A DNA stretch of 64,000 nt from Bacteroidota bacterium (lineage in GTDB: Bacteria; Bacteroidota; Bacteroidia; Bacteroidales; UBA12481): the NCBI GenBank assembly GCA_018669475.1, contig JABHCC010000036.1:17352-81351 (forward strand), written 5' to 3'. Positions 29,768 to 40,872 of the stretch are shown here, piece after piece. Both the position numbers and the translations under genes were made by a program. The notes beneath the pieces were generated by a model. It was not told the DNA's origin. It was given only the letters and a program-made list of their open reading frames with translations, and did no database searches. Position 1 is the first letter of the stretch; each line of letters opens with the position of its first letter.

Positions 29768-32293
29768 TCAACTTTCTGCTGGCTTTTCTGTACCAGATTC
29801 ATGACTACCCTCTTCTGTTCCACCTTCAGGAGTAATATCACTCTCTTCATCACCATTACTGGCAACCTTTTCAACCGAAGCAATCCTATCTGAATCCTTC
29901 AGATTAATTAATCTTACTCCCTGAGTAGCTCTACCCATCGTACGCAAAGAACTAACGGCTAACCTGATTGTGATACCCGATCTGTTAATAATCATCAGGT
30001 CATCTTCATCAGTAACATTCAGAATGCCAATAAGTAATCCGGTTTTTTCTGTGATATTAAGAGTTTTAACCCCTTTACCACCCCGGTTGGTTACGCGGTA
30101 TCCTTCTATACTGGATCTTTTTCCGTATCCATTCTCCGAGATAACCAGGATATCCTCTGATTCATTTTCAACACAAACCATGCCAACTACATAATCACCC
30201 TCATTTTCAATACGTACACCCCTTACTCCAGAGGCAGTTCGTCCGATGGGTCTAACAATTCCCTCATGGAAACGGATAGCCTTGCCTTTTCTGGTAGCAA
30301 TAACAATTTCATGATTACCCGAAGTGAGAACAGCGTTGAGTAATTGGTCTCCATCCTTAATAGTTATCGCATTCACACCATTTAAACGAGGTCTGGAATA
30401 GGCCTCAAGAAGAGTTTTCTTGATAGTTCCTTTCTTCGTGGTTAATATGATATAGTTATTATTGATAAAATCTTCGTCTCCAAGATTCTTAACATTAATA
30501 TAGGCTTTAACCTGATCATCCTGGGCAATATTGAGGAGATTCTGTATTGCCCTTCCTTTTGTTGCCTTGGCACCTTCAGGAATCTGATAGACCTTTAGCC
30601 AGAAACATTTACCAGACTCTGTAAAAAAGAGCATAGTGTTGTGCATCGTGGCAATGAACATGTGTTCTATAAAGTCTTCATCCCTGGTTGTACTTCCCCT
30701 GGCCCCCACTCCACCTCTTGCTTGTGTACGAAATTCAGTTAATGGAGTACGTTTCATATATCCGAGATGCGAAATAGTAATAACCATTTCTTCATCAGCA
30801 TAAAAATCTTCAGGATTGAATTCTTCAGAAGCATAAACAATTTCGGTTCGCCTCTCGTCGCCATATTTTTCTTTAATCTCAAGTAACTCTTCCTGAATGA
30901 TGTTCATCCGCATGTCATGGTTCTCCAGAATTTGCTTGAGATGATCAATCAATTTCATGAGTTCAGCATATTCCTCCCGGATTTTATCACGCTCTAAACC
31001 AGTAAGTTTCTGGAGACGTAAATCCAGGATAGCCCTTGCCTGCACTTCGGATAAATCAAAACTATCAATCAACCCAAGCCGGGCCTCTTCAGGTGACTTT
31101 GAATTCCTTATTAGTTTAATAATCGCATCCAGATTATCCAGAGCGATAAGTAAACCTTCAAGAATATGAGCACGTTTCTCAGCCTGAGCCAATTCATACC
31201 GTGTTCGTCTAATCACAACATCATGACGATGAGCGATAAATTTCTCAATCAAGTCCCTGAGATTCAGCATCATTGGTCTGCCGTCAACAAGGGCAATATT
31301 ATTTACAGAGAATGATGTTTGCAATGCAGTCATCTTGTACAGCTTGTTCAGCACCACATTAGCTATAGCATCTTTCTTTAAGTCGTAAACAATACGCATT
31401 CCATTACGGTCTGACTCATCGTTTACATTTGAAATACCATCAATCCTTTTGTCATTTATCAATTCGGCAGTTTTCATGATCATTTCTGCCTTGTTGACCA
31501 TATATGGAATCTCAGTGATTATTATTTTTTCTCTTCCGGATGCAGTCGTTTCCACATTAGCTACACCTCTCACCATAATTCTTCCACGACCCGTTTCAAA
31601 TGCATCTTTTACCCCCTGATATCCATATATGATACCTCCTGTAGGGAAATCAGGAGCTTTAACATGCTCAAGAAGTCCATCCAAATCAATCTCGGGATTA
31701 CTAATCATTGCAATAATTCCGTTGATAATCTCTGACAGATTATGAGGTGGCATATTGGTAGCCATCCCAACTGCAATTCCTGATGCACCATTGATCAGTA
31801 AATTTGGAATTCGAGTGGGTAAAACAGTTGGCTCTTTTAATGTATCGTCAAAGTTTAGCTGGAAGTCAACAGTATCCTTTTCTATATCAGCCATTGTTTC
31901 CTCAGCAAGCTTATGCATCTTCGCCTCGGTATAACGCATTGCAGCCGGACTATCACCATCAAGTGAACCAAAGTTTCCCTGCCCGTCAATCATAGGATAC
32001 CTAAGCGACCAATGCTGGGCCATTCTTACCATAGTCATGTACACACTACTGTCACCATGAGGATGATACTTACCAAGTACTTCACCAACAATACGAGCTG
32101 ATTTTTTATAACCTTTGCTTGAACTTACACCTAATTCGTGCATACCAAACAAAACCCGACGATGTACTGGCTTTAATCCATCTCTTACATCTGGTAAGGC
32201 CCTTGCCACAATAACCGACATTGAATAATCAATGTATGAAGACCTCATTTCTTCATCAATACTTATCCTTACTATATTTTCTCCTTCGATCAT
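29768..32293 (-). CDS. gyrA: DNA gyrase subunit A
   Basis: [36 protein letters not shown]...; GyrA-box-like [10 protein letters not shown]; acidic C-terminal tail. Confidence 0.97.
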   Translation of the reverse strand: MIEGENIVRISIDEEMRSSYIDYSMSVIVARALPDVRDGLKPVHRRVLFGMHELGVSSSKGYKKSARIVGEVLGKYHPHGDSSVYMTMVRMAQHWSLRYPMIDGQGNFGSLDGDSPAAMRYTEAKMHKLAEETMADIEKDTVDFQLNFDDTLKEPTVLPTRIPNLLINGASGIAVGMATNMPPHNLSEIINGIIAMISNPEIDLDGLLEHVKAPDFPTGGIIYGYQGVKDAFETGRGRIMVRGVANVETTASGREKIIITEIPYMVNKAEMIMKTAELINDKRIDGISNVNDESDRNGMRIVYDLKKDAIANVVLNKLYKMTALQTSFSVNNIALVDGRPMMLNLRDLIEKFIAHRHDVVIRRTRYELAQAEKRAHILEGLLIALDNLDAIIKLIRNSKSPEEARLGLIDSFDLSEVQARAILDLRLQKLTGLERDKIREEYAELMKLIDHLKQILENHDMRMNIIQEELLEIKEKYGDERRTEIVYASEEFNPEDFYADEEMVITISHLGYMKRTPLTEFRTQARGGVGARGSTTRDEDFIEHMFIATMHNTMLFFTESGKCFWLKVYQIPEGAKATKGRAIQNLLNIAQDDQVKAYINVKNLGDEDFINNNYIILTTKKGTIKKTLLEAYSRPRLNGVNAITIKDGDQLLNAVLTSGNHEIVIATRKGKAIRFHEGIVRPIGRTASGVRGVRIENEGDYVVGMVCVENESEDILVISENGYGKRSSIEGYRVTNRGGKGVKTLNITEKTGLLIGILNVTDEDDLMIINRSGITIRLAVSSLRTMGRATQGVRLINLKDSDRIASVEKVASNGDEESDITPEGGTEEGSHESGTEKPAES

Positions 32294-32597
32294 AAGTAGC
32301 TTATTATTAAATAAAAAAAACGGATATTTCTATCCGAAATCAAGTCGAGCAAAAGTACCACTTTTTTAAGTAAATATAAGTGATTGACTGAACTTCTTTC
32401 AAACATCACTTGTTAATAATTGGCTTGCTTTTTGTATTATTATAAAATGTTTTTGATTGTAACTTTACATACAGCCAGAATTGATTGATAACAAGCTAGT
32501 AAGAGTTTTTAATTGATACATGATTAACAGAATGAACTGCCATATGTGCAGACAAAAGGATATGAAGTTAAATTTGACAGACACACAAAAATAATAT

Positions 32598-35105
32598 ATG
32601 GATTCAAAATTCTCAAAAAGGATAAAGGATGTGCTGAGCTATAGCAGAGAGGAAGCAATCCGCTTGGGTAATGATTATATCGGAACCGAACATATTTTCC
32701 TGGGAATATTACGTGAAGGGGAAGGTATTGCTATCGATACCCTGGTAAATCTTGGTGTTAATCTGCCTGAGGTAAAACGTTTAATAGAAGGCAGGGTTAA
32801 ACCAAATCAACCCGACTATAGTGAAGTCCCCGAGAATATTCCTTTATTAAAACCTGCTGAAAGAGCTTTGAAGCTTATTTATCTGGAAGCGAAGGCAGCT
32901 AACAGCACTCAAATTAATACAGGACACCTCTTATTGGCAATTCTGAAGGATGAAAATAGTTTAGTAACTCAGATTCTTGAGGATTTCAAAATTGATTATG
33001 TGCAGGTACGGCAGCAGATCGTACAGGATTTACCAGTTTCGAGGGGCGACTTTCATGAAGAAGATGACGAAGGTGATGAACCAATGGATACTCCGAAAGG
33101 ACCATCAAAAGCCCATAAGTCAACGTCTGAAACCCCTGTACTTGACAATTTTGGGATTGATATTACCAAAGCTGCTGAGGAAGGTCGATTGGATCCAGTA
33201 GTCGGTCGCGGTCGTGAAATAGAACGTCTGGCCCAAATATTAAGTAGAAGAAAGAAAAATAACCCTGTTCTTATTGGAGAACCTGGAGTTGGTAAATCTG
33301 CTATTGCTGAGGGGCTTGCCTTACGGATTATTGAGCGTAAAGTGTCTCGGGTACTTTTCGGCAAAAGGGTGGTCGCTCTGGATATGGCATCAATTGTCGC
33401 GGGCACAAAATATCGAGGTCAGTTTGAGGAAAGAATGAAAGCTATTCTCAATGAATTAGCCAAAACGAGCAATGTTATTCTTTTCATTGATGAAATTCAT
33501 ACGATTGTTGGCGCAGGAGGTGCTACCGGCTCTCTCGATGCTGCCAATATGTTGAAACCAGCTCTTGCCCGTGGTGATATTCAATGTATTGGAGCAACTA
33601 CATTAGATGAGTATCGGCAACATATTGAAAAAGATGGAGCCCTGGAGCGACGTTTCCAGAAAATTATGGTGGAGCCCACCTCTTCTGAAGAAACCCTGGA
33701 GATTCTTCATAACATTAAAGACAGATACGAAGAGCATCATAATGTTGAATATACTGATGATGCATTGAGTGCATGTGTTAGCTTGACTCAGAGGTATATG
33801 AGTGACAGACACCTCCCGGATAAAGCCATTGATGCATTGGATGAATCAGGATCCAGAGTACATATTTCAAATATTTCTGTCCCTGATAAGATTCTAAGAA
33901 TTGAAAATGATATAGATGAGATAAAGCTGACTAAGATTGAGGCTGTTAAGAATCAGGATTTTGAAAAAGCAGCCAGGCATCGTGATCGTGAGAAGTCTTT
34001 GATGCTTGAGTTAGATCGTGAGAAGCAAACATGGGAAAAAAGCCTGATGCAAAATCGCGAAGAGGTGTCAGAAGCAAATGTAGAAGAAGTGGTTGCCATG
34101 ATGACTGGTGTACCCGTTCAGCGAATTGCACAAGCTGAAGGAACCAGGCTACTAAATATGGGAGCTGATTTGGAGAAAAAAGTAATCGGACAGACTGATG
34201 CTATCCATAGGATTGTAAAATCAATTCAACGAAACAGAGCCGGTCTTAAAGATCCTAATAAACCAATCGGAACCTTTATTTTTCTGGGACCAACAGGAGT
34301 TGGAAAAACACAGCTCGCTAAAGTATTGGCCCAGGCTCTTTTTGATACTACTGAATCACTCATTCGTATAGATATGAGTGAATATATGGAAAAATTCTCT
34401 GTGAGTAGATTGGTAGGAGCCCCTCCCGGATATGTTGGATATGAAGAAGGCGGACAATTAACCGAGAAGGTTAGGCGTAAACCTTATTCTGTAGTTCTGT
34501 TAGATGAGATTGAAAAGGCTCATCCCGATATTTTTAACATACTTCTGCAGGTACTGGATGATGGACAATTAACCGATAGTTTAGGGAGAAAAGTCGATTT
34601 CAAAAATACTATTGTTATAATGACCTCGAATATTGGAACCAGACAACTGAAAGATTTTGGTCGAGGAGTTGGTTTTGCTTCCAAAACAAACGAGGAAACA
34701 GCAAACGATTACCAAAAGAGTATCATCCAAAAAGCATTGACAAAAGCCTTTGCTCCTGAATTTCTTAACAGGATCGATGATGTTATTATGTTTAATGCAC
34801 TTACAAAGCCTGACCTGCACAAGATAATTGATATTGAGTTGGTTGGACTGCTTGATCGGATTGCTGGTCTTGGTTTTAAAACCCGGGTTTCAGCAGCTGC
34901 AAAAGATTTTCTGGCTGAAAGTGGTTATGATTTAAAATTTGGAGCAAGACCATTAAAACGGTCGATTCAAAAATACCTCGAAGATCCACTTGCTGAGGTT
35001 ATTATTGCTAACGAGGCAAAAGAAGGTGACACTTTGTCAATTGGTTTCGACAAAAAAACACAGGAAATAAAAATCAATATTATAAAAGCAAAGAAAAATA
35101 AGTGA
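32598..35105 (+). CDS. clpC: ATP-dependent Clp protease ATP-binding subunit ClpC
   Basis: Clp N-domain, two AAA+ modules (GEPGVGKSAIAEGLA; GPTGVGKTQLAKVLA) and a coiled-coil middle region. Confidence 0.95.
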   Translation: MDSKFSKRIKDVLSYSREEAIRLGNDYIGTEHIFLGILREGEGIAIDTLVNLGVNLPEVKRLIEGRVKPNQPDYSEVPENIPLLKPAERALKLIYLEAKAANSTQINTGHLLLAILKDENSLVTQILEDFKIDYVQVRQQIVQDLPVSRGDFHEEDDEGDEPMDTPKGPSKAHKSTSETPVLDNFGIDITKAAEEGRLDPVVGRGREIERLAQILSRRKKNNPVLIGEPGVGKSAIAEGLALRIIERKVSRVLFGKRVVALDMASIVAGTKYRGQFEERMKAILNELAKTSNVILFIDEIHTIVGAGGATGSLDAANMLKPALARGDIQCIGATTLDEYRQHIEKDGALERRFQKIMVEPTSSEETLEILHNIKDRYEEHHNVEYTDDALSACVSLTQRYMSDRHLPDKAIDALDESGSRVHISNISVPDKILRIENDIDEIKLTKIEAVKNQDFEKAARHRDREKSLMLELDREKQTWEKSLMQNREEVSEANVEEVVAMMTGVPVQRIAQAEGTRLLNMGADLEKKVIGQTDAIHRIVKSIQRNRAGLKDPNKPIGTFIFLGPTGVGKTQLAKVLAQALFDTTESLIRIDMSEYMEKFSVSRLVGAPPGYVGYEEGGQLTEKVRRKPYSVVLLDEIEKAHPDIFNILLQVLDDGQLTDSLGRKVDFKNTIVIMTSNIGTRQLKDFGRGVGFASKTNEETANDYQKSIIQKALTKAFAPEFLNRIDDVIMFNALTKPDLHKIIDIELVGLLDRIAGLGFKTRVSAAAKDFLAESGYDLKFGARPLKRSIQKYLEDPLAEVIIANEAKEGDTLSIGFDKKTQEIKINIIKAKKNK

Positions 35106-35179
35106 TTTTAGGGCATTTTGATAAAAAAAGAAAGAAATTTCTTGGTGCTCTAAACTTTTTGGTATATCTTTTGTACTAT

Positions 35180-35315
35180 AAGAAATGATGATACGATTCC
35201 CATAATCGTGATCATCAGCCCTGACAGAATCTTCTGTCAGTGGTTCTTTTTCATAGGTTTAGTTTTAGGTTTAGGTTTCTGTAAGACCCTCCTCCCAAGA
35301 GGGTCTTACTTTTTT
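35180..35315 (+). ncRNA. Candidate structured small RNA (three consecutive hairpins, the last a terminator)
   Basis: Hairpins at 35186-35217, 35221-35240 and 35281-35309+T6, preceded by CTTG-N20-TATCTTTT. Confidence 0.4.
35281..35315 (+). terminator. Strong Rho-independent terminator
   Basis: gtaagaccctc-ctcccaa-gagggtcttac (11 bp perfect) followed by TTTTTT. Confidence 0.9.
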
Positions 35316-35365
35316 GTATAAAGTATTGAAAAACAGCTTACTTAAGTTTGATAAGAAACAAGCCT

Positions 35366-36280
35366 CTATTTAAGAGAATATTCAAAAAAACCTGTGTCTT
35401 TCAGATCATTGAACAAGGCTTTCTCCTGGTCTGATGGTAATTGTTCTACTGGTAGTCTGGGAACACCACAATCGAGGCCCAGCATTCGCATAATTGCCTT
35501 CCCTGCCGAAATTCCACCGTATTTTGTATAGACCTGAATAACTCTCATCGAAATAATCTGTAGTCGGTTTGCTTCTTCCAAATCTCCTTTATCGAAAGCC
35601 TTGATTATGGAATAGTAAAGTTCGGGCATGAAATTATATGTACTCCCTACTCCACCCCTGGCACCCAAAGCCAAACCACAAATTAGTGTTTCATCGCGAC
35701 CATATAGCACATCGAGCTGCCCTCCTGCTATTTGCCTGCATAATTGGAACTCCATTTCATCTTCATGAGTATATTTTATACCTGCCAGATTTGAGATTTT
35801 TGGTATTGCAAGCTCCAAAAAACGAATAACAGACAGATAATTTTGATTCAGCCCGGGAATATGATAATAGTAAAATGGAATTTCCTTGGCAGCCATAGCA
35901 ATTTCAGCCATGTAATTCACAAGAACCTGCTCAGAAGCAGGTTTAAAATAGCTCGGACCAGTGGCTGCAATAGCAAAGGCTCCACAATCATATGCATGCC
36001 TGGCAAGTAAAGCCGACTCTTTAACAGAATTTGAACCCACATGAACAAATACTTTGAAGCCTTGCGGAGTAGAATTTGTCCATGCCTCAGCTATTTGCAT
36101 TCTTTCTGTTAACATCAAAGAAGTACCCTCCCCGGTACTTCCGCAGATAAAAACGCCTTTTAATCCATTATTATGTAATCTTTCCAAGTATTGCGGAATT
36201 AGATCAACATTGATCGTCCCATCTTCATGTAGTGGAGTGTATGGAGCAGCTATCAAGCCTTGAGTTTTCTCTATATTCAT
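35366..36280 (-). CDS. N-acetylneuraminate lyase / dihydrodipicolinate synthase family
   Basis: GLIAAPYTPLHEDGTIN...GVFICGSTGEGTSLMLTER...YYYHIPGLN...GIKYTHEDE. Confidence 0.85.
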   Translation of the reverse strand: MNIEKTQGLIAAPYTPLHEDGTINVDLIPQYLERLHNNGLKGVFICGSTGEGTSLMLTERMQIAEAWTNSTPQGFKVFVHVGSNSVKESALLARHAYDCGAFAIAATGPSYFKPASEQVLVNYMAEIAMAAKEIPFYYYHIPGLNQNYLSVIRFLELAIPKISNLAGIKYTHEDEMEFQLCRQIAGGQLDVLYGRDETLICGLALGARGGVGSTYNFMPELYYSIIKAFDKGDLEEANRLQIISMRVIQVYTKYGGISAGKAIMRMLGLDCGVPRLPVEQLPSDQEKALFNDLKDTGFFEYSLK

Positions 36281-36351
36281 TATCCATTTAATTTGTATGA
36301 CAAATATAAGAACTCTCTTCATTCAATATCAAAGAATCATATGAAAATAAA

Positions 36352-36383
36352 TTTGGAGGTTTAAGAATAGAATATTACTTTTG
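36352..36383 (+). promoter_or_regulatory. Bacteroidota-type promoter TTTG-N20-TACTTTTG for tRNA-Lys
   Basis: TTTG 36352-36355 and TAnnTTTG 36376-36383 with 20-nt spacing. Confidence 0.65.
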
Positions 36384-36401
36384 CCAAACCTTTTTAAGGA
36401 A

Positions 36402-36474
36402 GATTCAGTAGCTCAGTTGGTAGAGCACATCCCTTTTAAGGATGGGGTCCTGAGTTCGAGCCTCAGCTGAATCA
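36402..36474 (+). tRNA. tRNA-Lys (anticodon UUU)
   Basis: GATTCAG/CTGAATC acceptor, D-arm GCTCAGTTGGTAGAGC, anticodon loop CTTTTAA, T-loop TTCGAGC. Confidence 0.97.
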
Positions 36475-36483
36475 CAGAAACGA

Positions 36484-36517
36484 AACCTGTCAGAGATAAT
36501 CCGGCAGGTTTTTTTTT
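36484..36517 (+). terminator. Terminator after tRNA-Lys
   Basis: aacctgtc...ggcaggtt followed by a T-run. Confidence 0.75.
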
Positions 36518-36561
36518 GCTTTAAATTGTAATGATTACTCTACATTAGCGAAAAATTCTGC

Positions 36562-37431
36562 ATGCTATTCATATTTCTTTGTGTACTGTTTTCCACATCG
36601 ATACTAATTATATTTAAATCCGCAGGTAATCAGAATCTTCCAGCCTTACCAATCATTGTTATAAACTATTTTATAGCAGCAGCTCTGGGTTTTTTGCTGG
36701 CAGGTAAAGAAGTCTTTTCACAATCTTTTAATTATTCATGCTTGCCTTATGCGCTTCTGATAGGCTTACTCTTTTTTATCCTTTTTTTGATAGTTGCAAA
36801 AACTACAGAGATTTCTGGTATGACAATAACTTCAATTGCAAGCAAGATGTCGGTAGTTTTTCCTGTCCTGTTTAGCATCATAGTATACCATGAGAGTCTT
36901 GGTCTGATAAAATTAGTTGGAATTGTGCTGGCGCTTATTGCTCTGTTTACAACAGTCTACCAGCCTACCGGATTAAAAAACTCTCTACTTTACTGGTTAT
37001 TACCTCTTACCTTGTTCATTGGTAATGGTTTCCTTGACAGTTTACTGAAATACACTCAGTTTGAATACCTGTCGGATACTAATATTTTCCTTTTCAATGG
37101 CTTTGTATTTGGTGGAGCTTTAATAATAGGGTTTTCCGTACTTATATTCCGTAAAAAGACATTGAGATATAAATTCAATGGCAAGTTGGTATTTATGGGC
37201 ATTTTGCTGGGCTTAGTCAATTTTGGCTCTTTATGGGCAATGGTAAAAGCACTTAATAGCCATATTGACAGCTCTTTAGTTTTTATAATTAACAATACTG
37301 GTGTTGTTATTCTGGCTGCAATAGCAGGAATAAGCTTTTTCAAAGAGAGGCTGGGCATTTTGAAGCTCCTTGGGATTCTGTTAGCTTTGTTATCCATATT
37401 TTTACTGACAATGCAAGCCAATGGATCTTAA
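36562..37431 (+). CDS. EamA/DMT family transporter
   Basis: About 10 hydrophobic segments with two-fold EamA-like organisation. Confidence 0.8.
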   Translation: MLFIFLCVLFSTSILIIFKSAGNQNLPALPIIVINYFIAAALGFLLAGKEVFSQSFNYSCLPYALLIGLLFFILFLIVAKTTEISGMTITSIASKMSVVFPVLFSIIVYHESLGLIKLVGIVLALIALFTTVYQPTGLKNSLLYWLLPLTLFIGNGFLDSLLKYTQFEYLSDTNIFLFNGFVFGGALIIGFSVLIFRKKTLRYKFNGKLVFMGILLGLVNFGSLWAMVKALNSHIDSSLVFIINNTGVVILAAIAGISFFKERLGILKLLGILLALLSIFLLTMQANGS

Positions 37432-38032
37432 GCAGGATGAATATCTGACTATTGTAAAATCTTCAGAGGGATTATATAAAGAGAAAGGCAGTAAATTCAT
37501 AGCACTTGCTTTTCCGGTTAAAACAGAAGAAGAGCTTAAAGCCATTCAGCTGAGATTAAGAAAGGAATACCATGATGCCAGACATCACTGTTATGCATAT
37601 CGCATTGGAACCAGCAATATGGTATATAGGACGAATGATGATGGTGAACCATCAGGAACAGCTGGTAAGCCTATTTATGGTCAGATTCAATCATTTCAGC
37701 TAACAAATATTTTAGTAGTCGTAATTCGTTATTTCGGAGGAACTAAACTTGGAGTTCCCGGATTGATAAGAGCGTACAAAACAGCTACACAGGATGTCTT
37801 TCAGAATGCAGATATTAAACTGAAAACAATCAATAATATCATCTCTTTTGAATTTGAATATCCTGATTTAAATCAAGTTATGCGTATAATCAAGGAGGAT
37901 AAACCAAGCATCCTGGAGCAAGTCTTTGAAATGCAATGCGTAATGAAACTAAGTATTCGTCAGTCATTGGCAGCCCAATTATCCGGCAGGTTAAATAAGA
38001 TTAAATCACTTAATAATTTGATCTGTGAATAA
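37421..38032 (+). CDS. YigZ/IMPACT family protein
   Basis: KGSKFIALAFPV...ARHHCYAYRIG...NDDGEPSGTAGKPIYGQI...VVVIRYFGGTKLGVPGLIRAY. Confidence 0.93.
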   Translation: MDLKQDEYLTIVKSSEGLYKEKGSKFIALAFPVKTEEELKAIQLRLRKEYHDARHHCYAYRIGTSNMVYRTNDDGEPSGTAGKPIYGQIQSFQLTNILVVVIRYFGGTKLGVPGLIRAYKTATQDVFQNADIKLKTINNIISFEFEYPDLNQVMRIIKEDKPSILEQVFEMQCVMKLSIRQSLAAQLSGRLNKIKSLNNLICE

Positions 38033-38117
38033 ATTCTCAAAACTAGCCTGCCTTGTTAATCGATAAACAAATTGTGTTGACTATTTTTGGACAAAACTAA
38101 ATTATTTAGCCTTCATT

Positions 38118-39026
38118 ATGAAAAACCGAAGTCTAGTATCTATCTCAGATTATTCTGCAAATGAGATCAGACAAATACTTGATCTTGCAGCAGATTTTGA
38201 AGACAATCCCAATCAGAGGTTATTAACGGGTAGTGTCATTGCATCTCTGTTTTTCGAGCCCTCGACCAGAACACGTCTTAGTTTTGAGTCAGCAATAAAC
38301 AGATTAGGTGGCAGAGTGATTGGTTTCTCTGAGGCATCATCGTCAAGTGTATCAAAGGGAGAGACTCTGAAAGACACCATTTTAACAGTGTCAAATTATT
38401 CAGATCTCATTGTCATGAGGCACCCACTTGAAGGAAGCGCAAAATATGCAAGTGAAGTATCTCCTGTGCCAGTTGTTAACGCCGGCGATGGAGCCCACCA
38501 GCATCCTACTCAGACACTCCTTGATTTATATTCTATACAAAAAACGCAAGGCACGCTTGAAAATTTGAACATTTGCATGATTGGAGACTTGAAATATGGA
38601 CGAACAGTTCATTCCCTCCTGATGGCTATGTCTCATTTTAATCCTGTGTTCAACTTCATTGCTCCTGATGAACTTAAGATGCCTGATGAATACAAGCTAT
38701 TCCTGGATAACAAGGGAATAAAGTATTATGAACATACTGATATGGATGATAATCTTAATTATGCAGATATCACTTATATGACCAGGGTTCAAAGAGAGAG
38801 ATTTGCTGACCCTGTAGAATATGAAAAGGTGAAAAATGTTTTTATCCTTCGGAATGAGATGCTGAATGAGACAAAAGATAATATGCGAATTCTACACCCC
38901 CTGCCCCGGGTAAATGAGATTAATATTGATGTTGATCCAAATCCAAAAGCCTATTATTTCACTCAGGCACTGAATGGAGTATATACCAGGATGGCAATTA
39001 TTGCCAAGATTTTGGGTGTTAAGTAA
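38118..39026 (+). CDS. pyrB: Aspartate carbamoyltransferase catalytic subunit
   Basis: [42 protein letters not shown]. Confidence 0.97.
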   Translation: MKNRSLVSISDYSANEIRQILDLAADFEDNPNQRLLTGSVIASLFFEPSTRTRLSFESAINRLGGRVIGFSEASSSSVSKGETLKDTILTVSNYSDLIVMRHPLEGSAKYASEVSPVPVVNAGDGAHQHPTQTLLDLYSIQKTQGTLENLNICMIGDLKYGRTVHSLLMAMSHFNPVFNFIAPDELKMPDEYKLFLDNKGIKYYEHTDMDDNLNYADITYMTRVQRERFADPVEYEKVKNVFILRNEMLNETKDNMRILHPLPRVNEINIDVDPNPKAYYFTQALNGVYTRMAIIAKILGVK

Positions 39027-39057
39027 AATTATTATCAAAGAATTAACAGCAACAATT

Positions 39058-39516
39058 ATGGAATCAAAGAAAGAACTCAAAGTCAACGCCATAAAAGATG
39101 GAACTGTAATCGATCATATTCCCTCCCAAAGCCTTTTTCAGGTTATTACTATTTTGGGATTAGACAATACTAAAGATCAACTCACTTTCGGAACCAATTT
39201 GGAAAGCAAGCGTTTAGGCCGGAAGTCAATTATTAAAGTGGCCAACATCTTCTTTAAAGATGATGAAATAAATAAAATTGCTCTGGTTGCTCCTGATGCT
39301 AAACTGAACATCATCAGAGATTACCAGGTTGTTGAAAAAAAGGTTGTAAGTGTGCCTGATAATATTTTAGGTATTGCCAGATGTATGAATCCAAAATGCA
39401 TTACGAATAATGAAGCTATGCTCACAAGATTTGAGGTTGTGCAAAATAAGCCGGTTGCACTTAAATGTGAGTATTGTGAGAAAATAACAGATTCTCAACA
39501 TCTTGAAATTGTCTGA
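39058..39516 (+). CDS. pyrI: Aspartate carbamoyltransferase regulatory subunit
   Basis: KVNAIKDGTVIDHIP and Zn site CMNPKCITN...KCEYC; start corrected to Met 39058. Confidence 0.96.
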   Translation: MESKKELKVNAIKDGTVIDHIPSQSLFQVITILGLDNTKDQLTFGTNLESKRLGRKSIIKVANIFFKDDEINKIALVAPDAKLNIIRDYQVVEKKVVSVPDNILGIARCMNPKCITNNEAMLTRFEVVQNKPVALKCEYCEKITDSQHLEIV

Positions 39517-39584
39517 ATATCTTAACTATTTTTAACTTCTTTACAAGATTACCTTTCTGTACTTTCGCTGTATAAACGTACAGC

Positions 39585-40871
39585 ATGAAGGCTATCTATT
39601 TATTTATTACATTACTTTTCATAACTACCTGTATATCTGAGCAAACGAGCGCACAGGAAAGCAAAGACGAAGATACCGTTGCACAGTCACCTGATCGTGA
39701 AAAAGCCTTGAGAGTTTTTCTGGATTGTTACTATTGTGACTCGGATTTTATTAAAAGACAGCTCCCCTTTGTTAACTACGTACGCGATCGTCATGAAGCT
39801 CAGGTGCATATTCTTGTTACACGTCAATCTACTGGATCCGGAGGTCGGGAATATAAGATTATTATGCTCGGACAGGAAGAATTTGAAGGTATAGCTGATG
39901 AGCTTACCTATGTCTCCAGTCCTGATGAAACTTATGATATGACCCGACAGGGAAGAACCCGTATAATTGCAATGGGCCTGATGCAATTTGTCGCTAAAAC
40001 ACCAATGGCGAATATGGTTAATATTGGTTATAATGGAGACTATGATGAGGAACAGAAAGCAGAAATAGTTGAAGACAAGTGGAATAGTTGGGTTTTTGAT
40101 ATTGATTTATCAGGTGAATATCAGAGGGAAGAATCCAGAGTGAATCCTGAACTTGAAGCTGACTTCTCAATAGAAAAGATCACTCCTGACTGGAAGGTCG
40201 AGTTTGCTCCCAGTTATGACTATTATTCCAGTAAATATTTTTACGAGGATACGATCTATACTTCAAAGAGAAATCGTGCTTCTTTCAGACATTTACTTGT
40301 AAAGAGTTTGAACGACCATTGGTCAGCAGGAGGAAGAATATATGTAAGTTCTGATAGTTACCGAAATAGCCGTTTGGGATGGTCAATTTATCCGGCAGTA
40401 GAATACAATGTATATCCATATCAGGAATCCAGTCGTAAGCAACTGCGTTTTCAATACCGCATGGGGTATGGCTATACTTACTATGAGGAGTTGACTATCT
40501 ATGATAAAATGGAGGAAGGATTATTCGGTCAACAATTGTCAATTGCATATGGAATCAGACAACCCTGGGGTTCGATTAATGCATCTTTGTCGGGTTTTAC
40601 TTTCCTGCATGATCTCAGTAAGAATAATGTTCAGCTGCGTACCAGTGCCTATATTAGGATTTTAAAGGGCCTGTCTCTTAACTTGTCTTGCAGGGCAGCA
40701 ATTATTCATGATCAGTTATCCCTGACCAAAGAAGGGGCAACTGCAGAAGAAGTTCTCCTGCGTCAGCAACAAATTGCTTCTCAGTATAACTATTCCTTCA
40801 AAGTGGGATTCAGTTATACATTTGGAAGTATATACAACAATGTGGTTAATCCCCGATTCGGAGATAGATAG
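39585..40871 (+). CDS. Uncharacterised secreted protein with C-terminal beta-barrel-like region
   Basis: Signal peptide; LRVFLDCYYCDSDFIKRQLPFVNYVRDR...; alternating beta-pattern C-terminus. Confidence 0.65.
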   Translation: MKAIYLFITLLFITTCISEQTSAQESKDEDTVAQSPDREKALRVFLDCYYCDSDFIKRQLPFVNYVRDRHEAQVHILVTRQSTGSGGREYKIIMLGQEEFEGIADELTYVSSPDETYDMTRQGRTRIIAMGLMQFVAKTPMANMVNIGYNGDYDEEQKAEIVEDKWNSWVFDIDLSGEYQREESRVNPELEADFSIEKITPDWKVEFAPSYDYYSSKYFYEDTIYTSKRNRASFRHLLVKSLNDHWSAGGRIYVSSDSYRNSRLGWSIYPAVEYNVYPYQESSRKQLRFQYRMGYGYTYYEELTIYDKMEEGLFGQQLSIAYGIRQPWGSINASLSGFTFLHDLSKNNVQLRTSAYIRILKGLSLNLSCRAAIIHDQLSLTKEGATAEEVLLRQQQIASQYNYSFKVGFSYTFGSIYNNVVNPRFGDR

Positions 40872-40872
40872 T

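Noticed and set aside
33053-33406. 117-aa minus-strand ORF inside clpC
   Set aside because: Fully antisense to conserved clpC coding sequence.
35221-35240. ctgacagaatcttctgtcag alone as an operator palindrome
   Set aside because: Better explained as hairpin 2 of the candidate ncRNA; no associated regulator gene nearby.
37056-37421. 121-aa minus-strand ORF
   Set aside because: Antisense shadow of the DMT transporter CDS.
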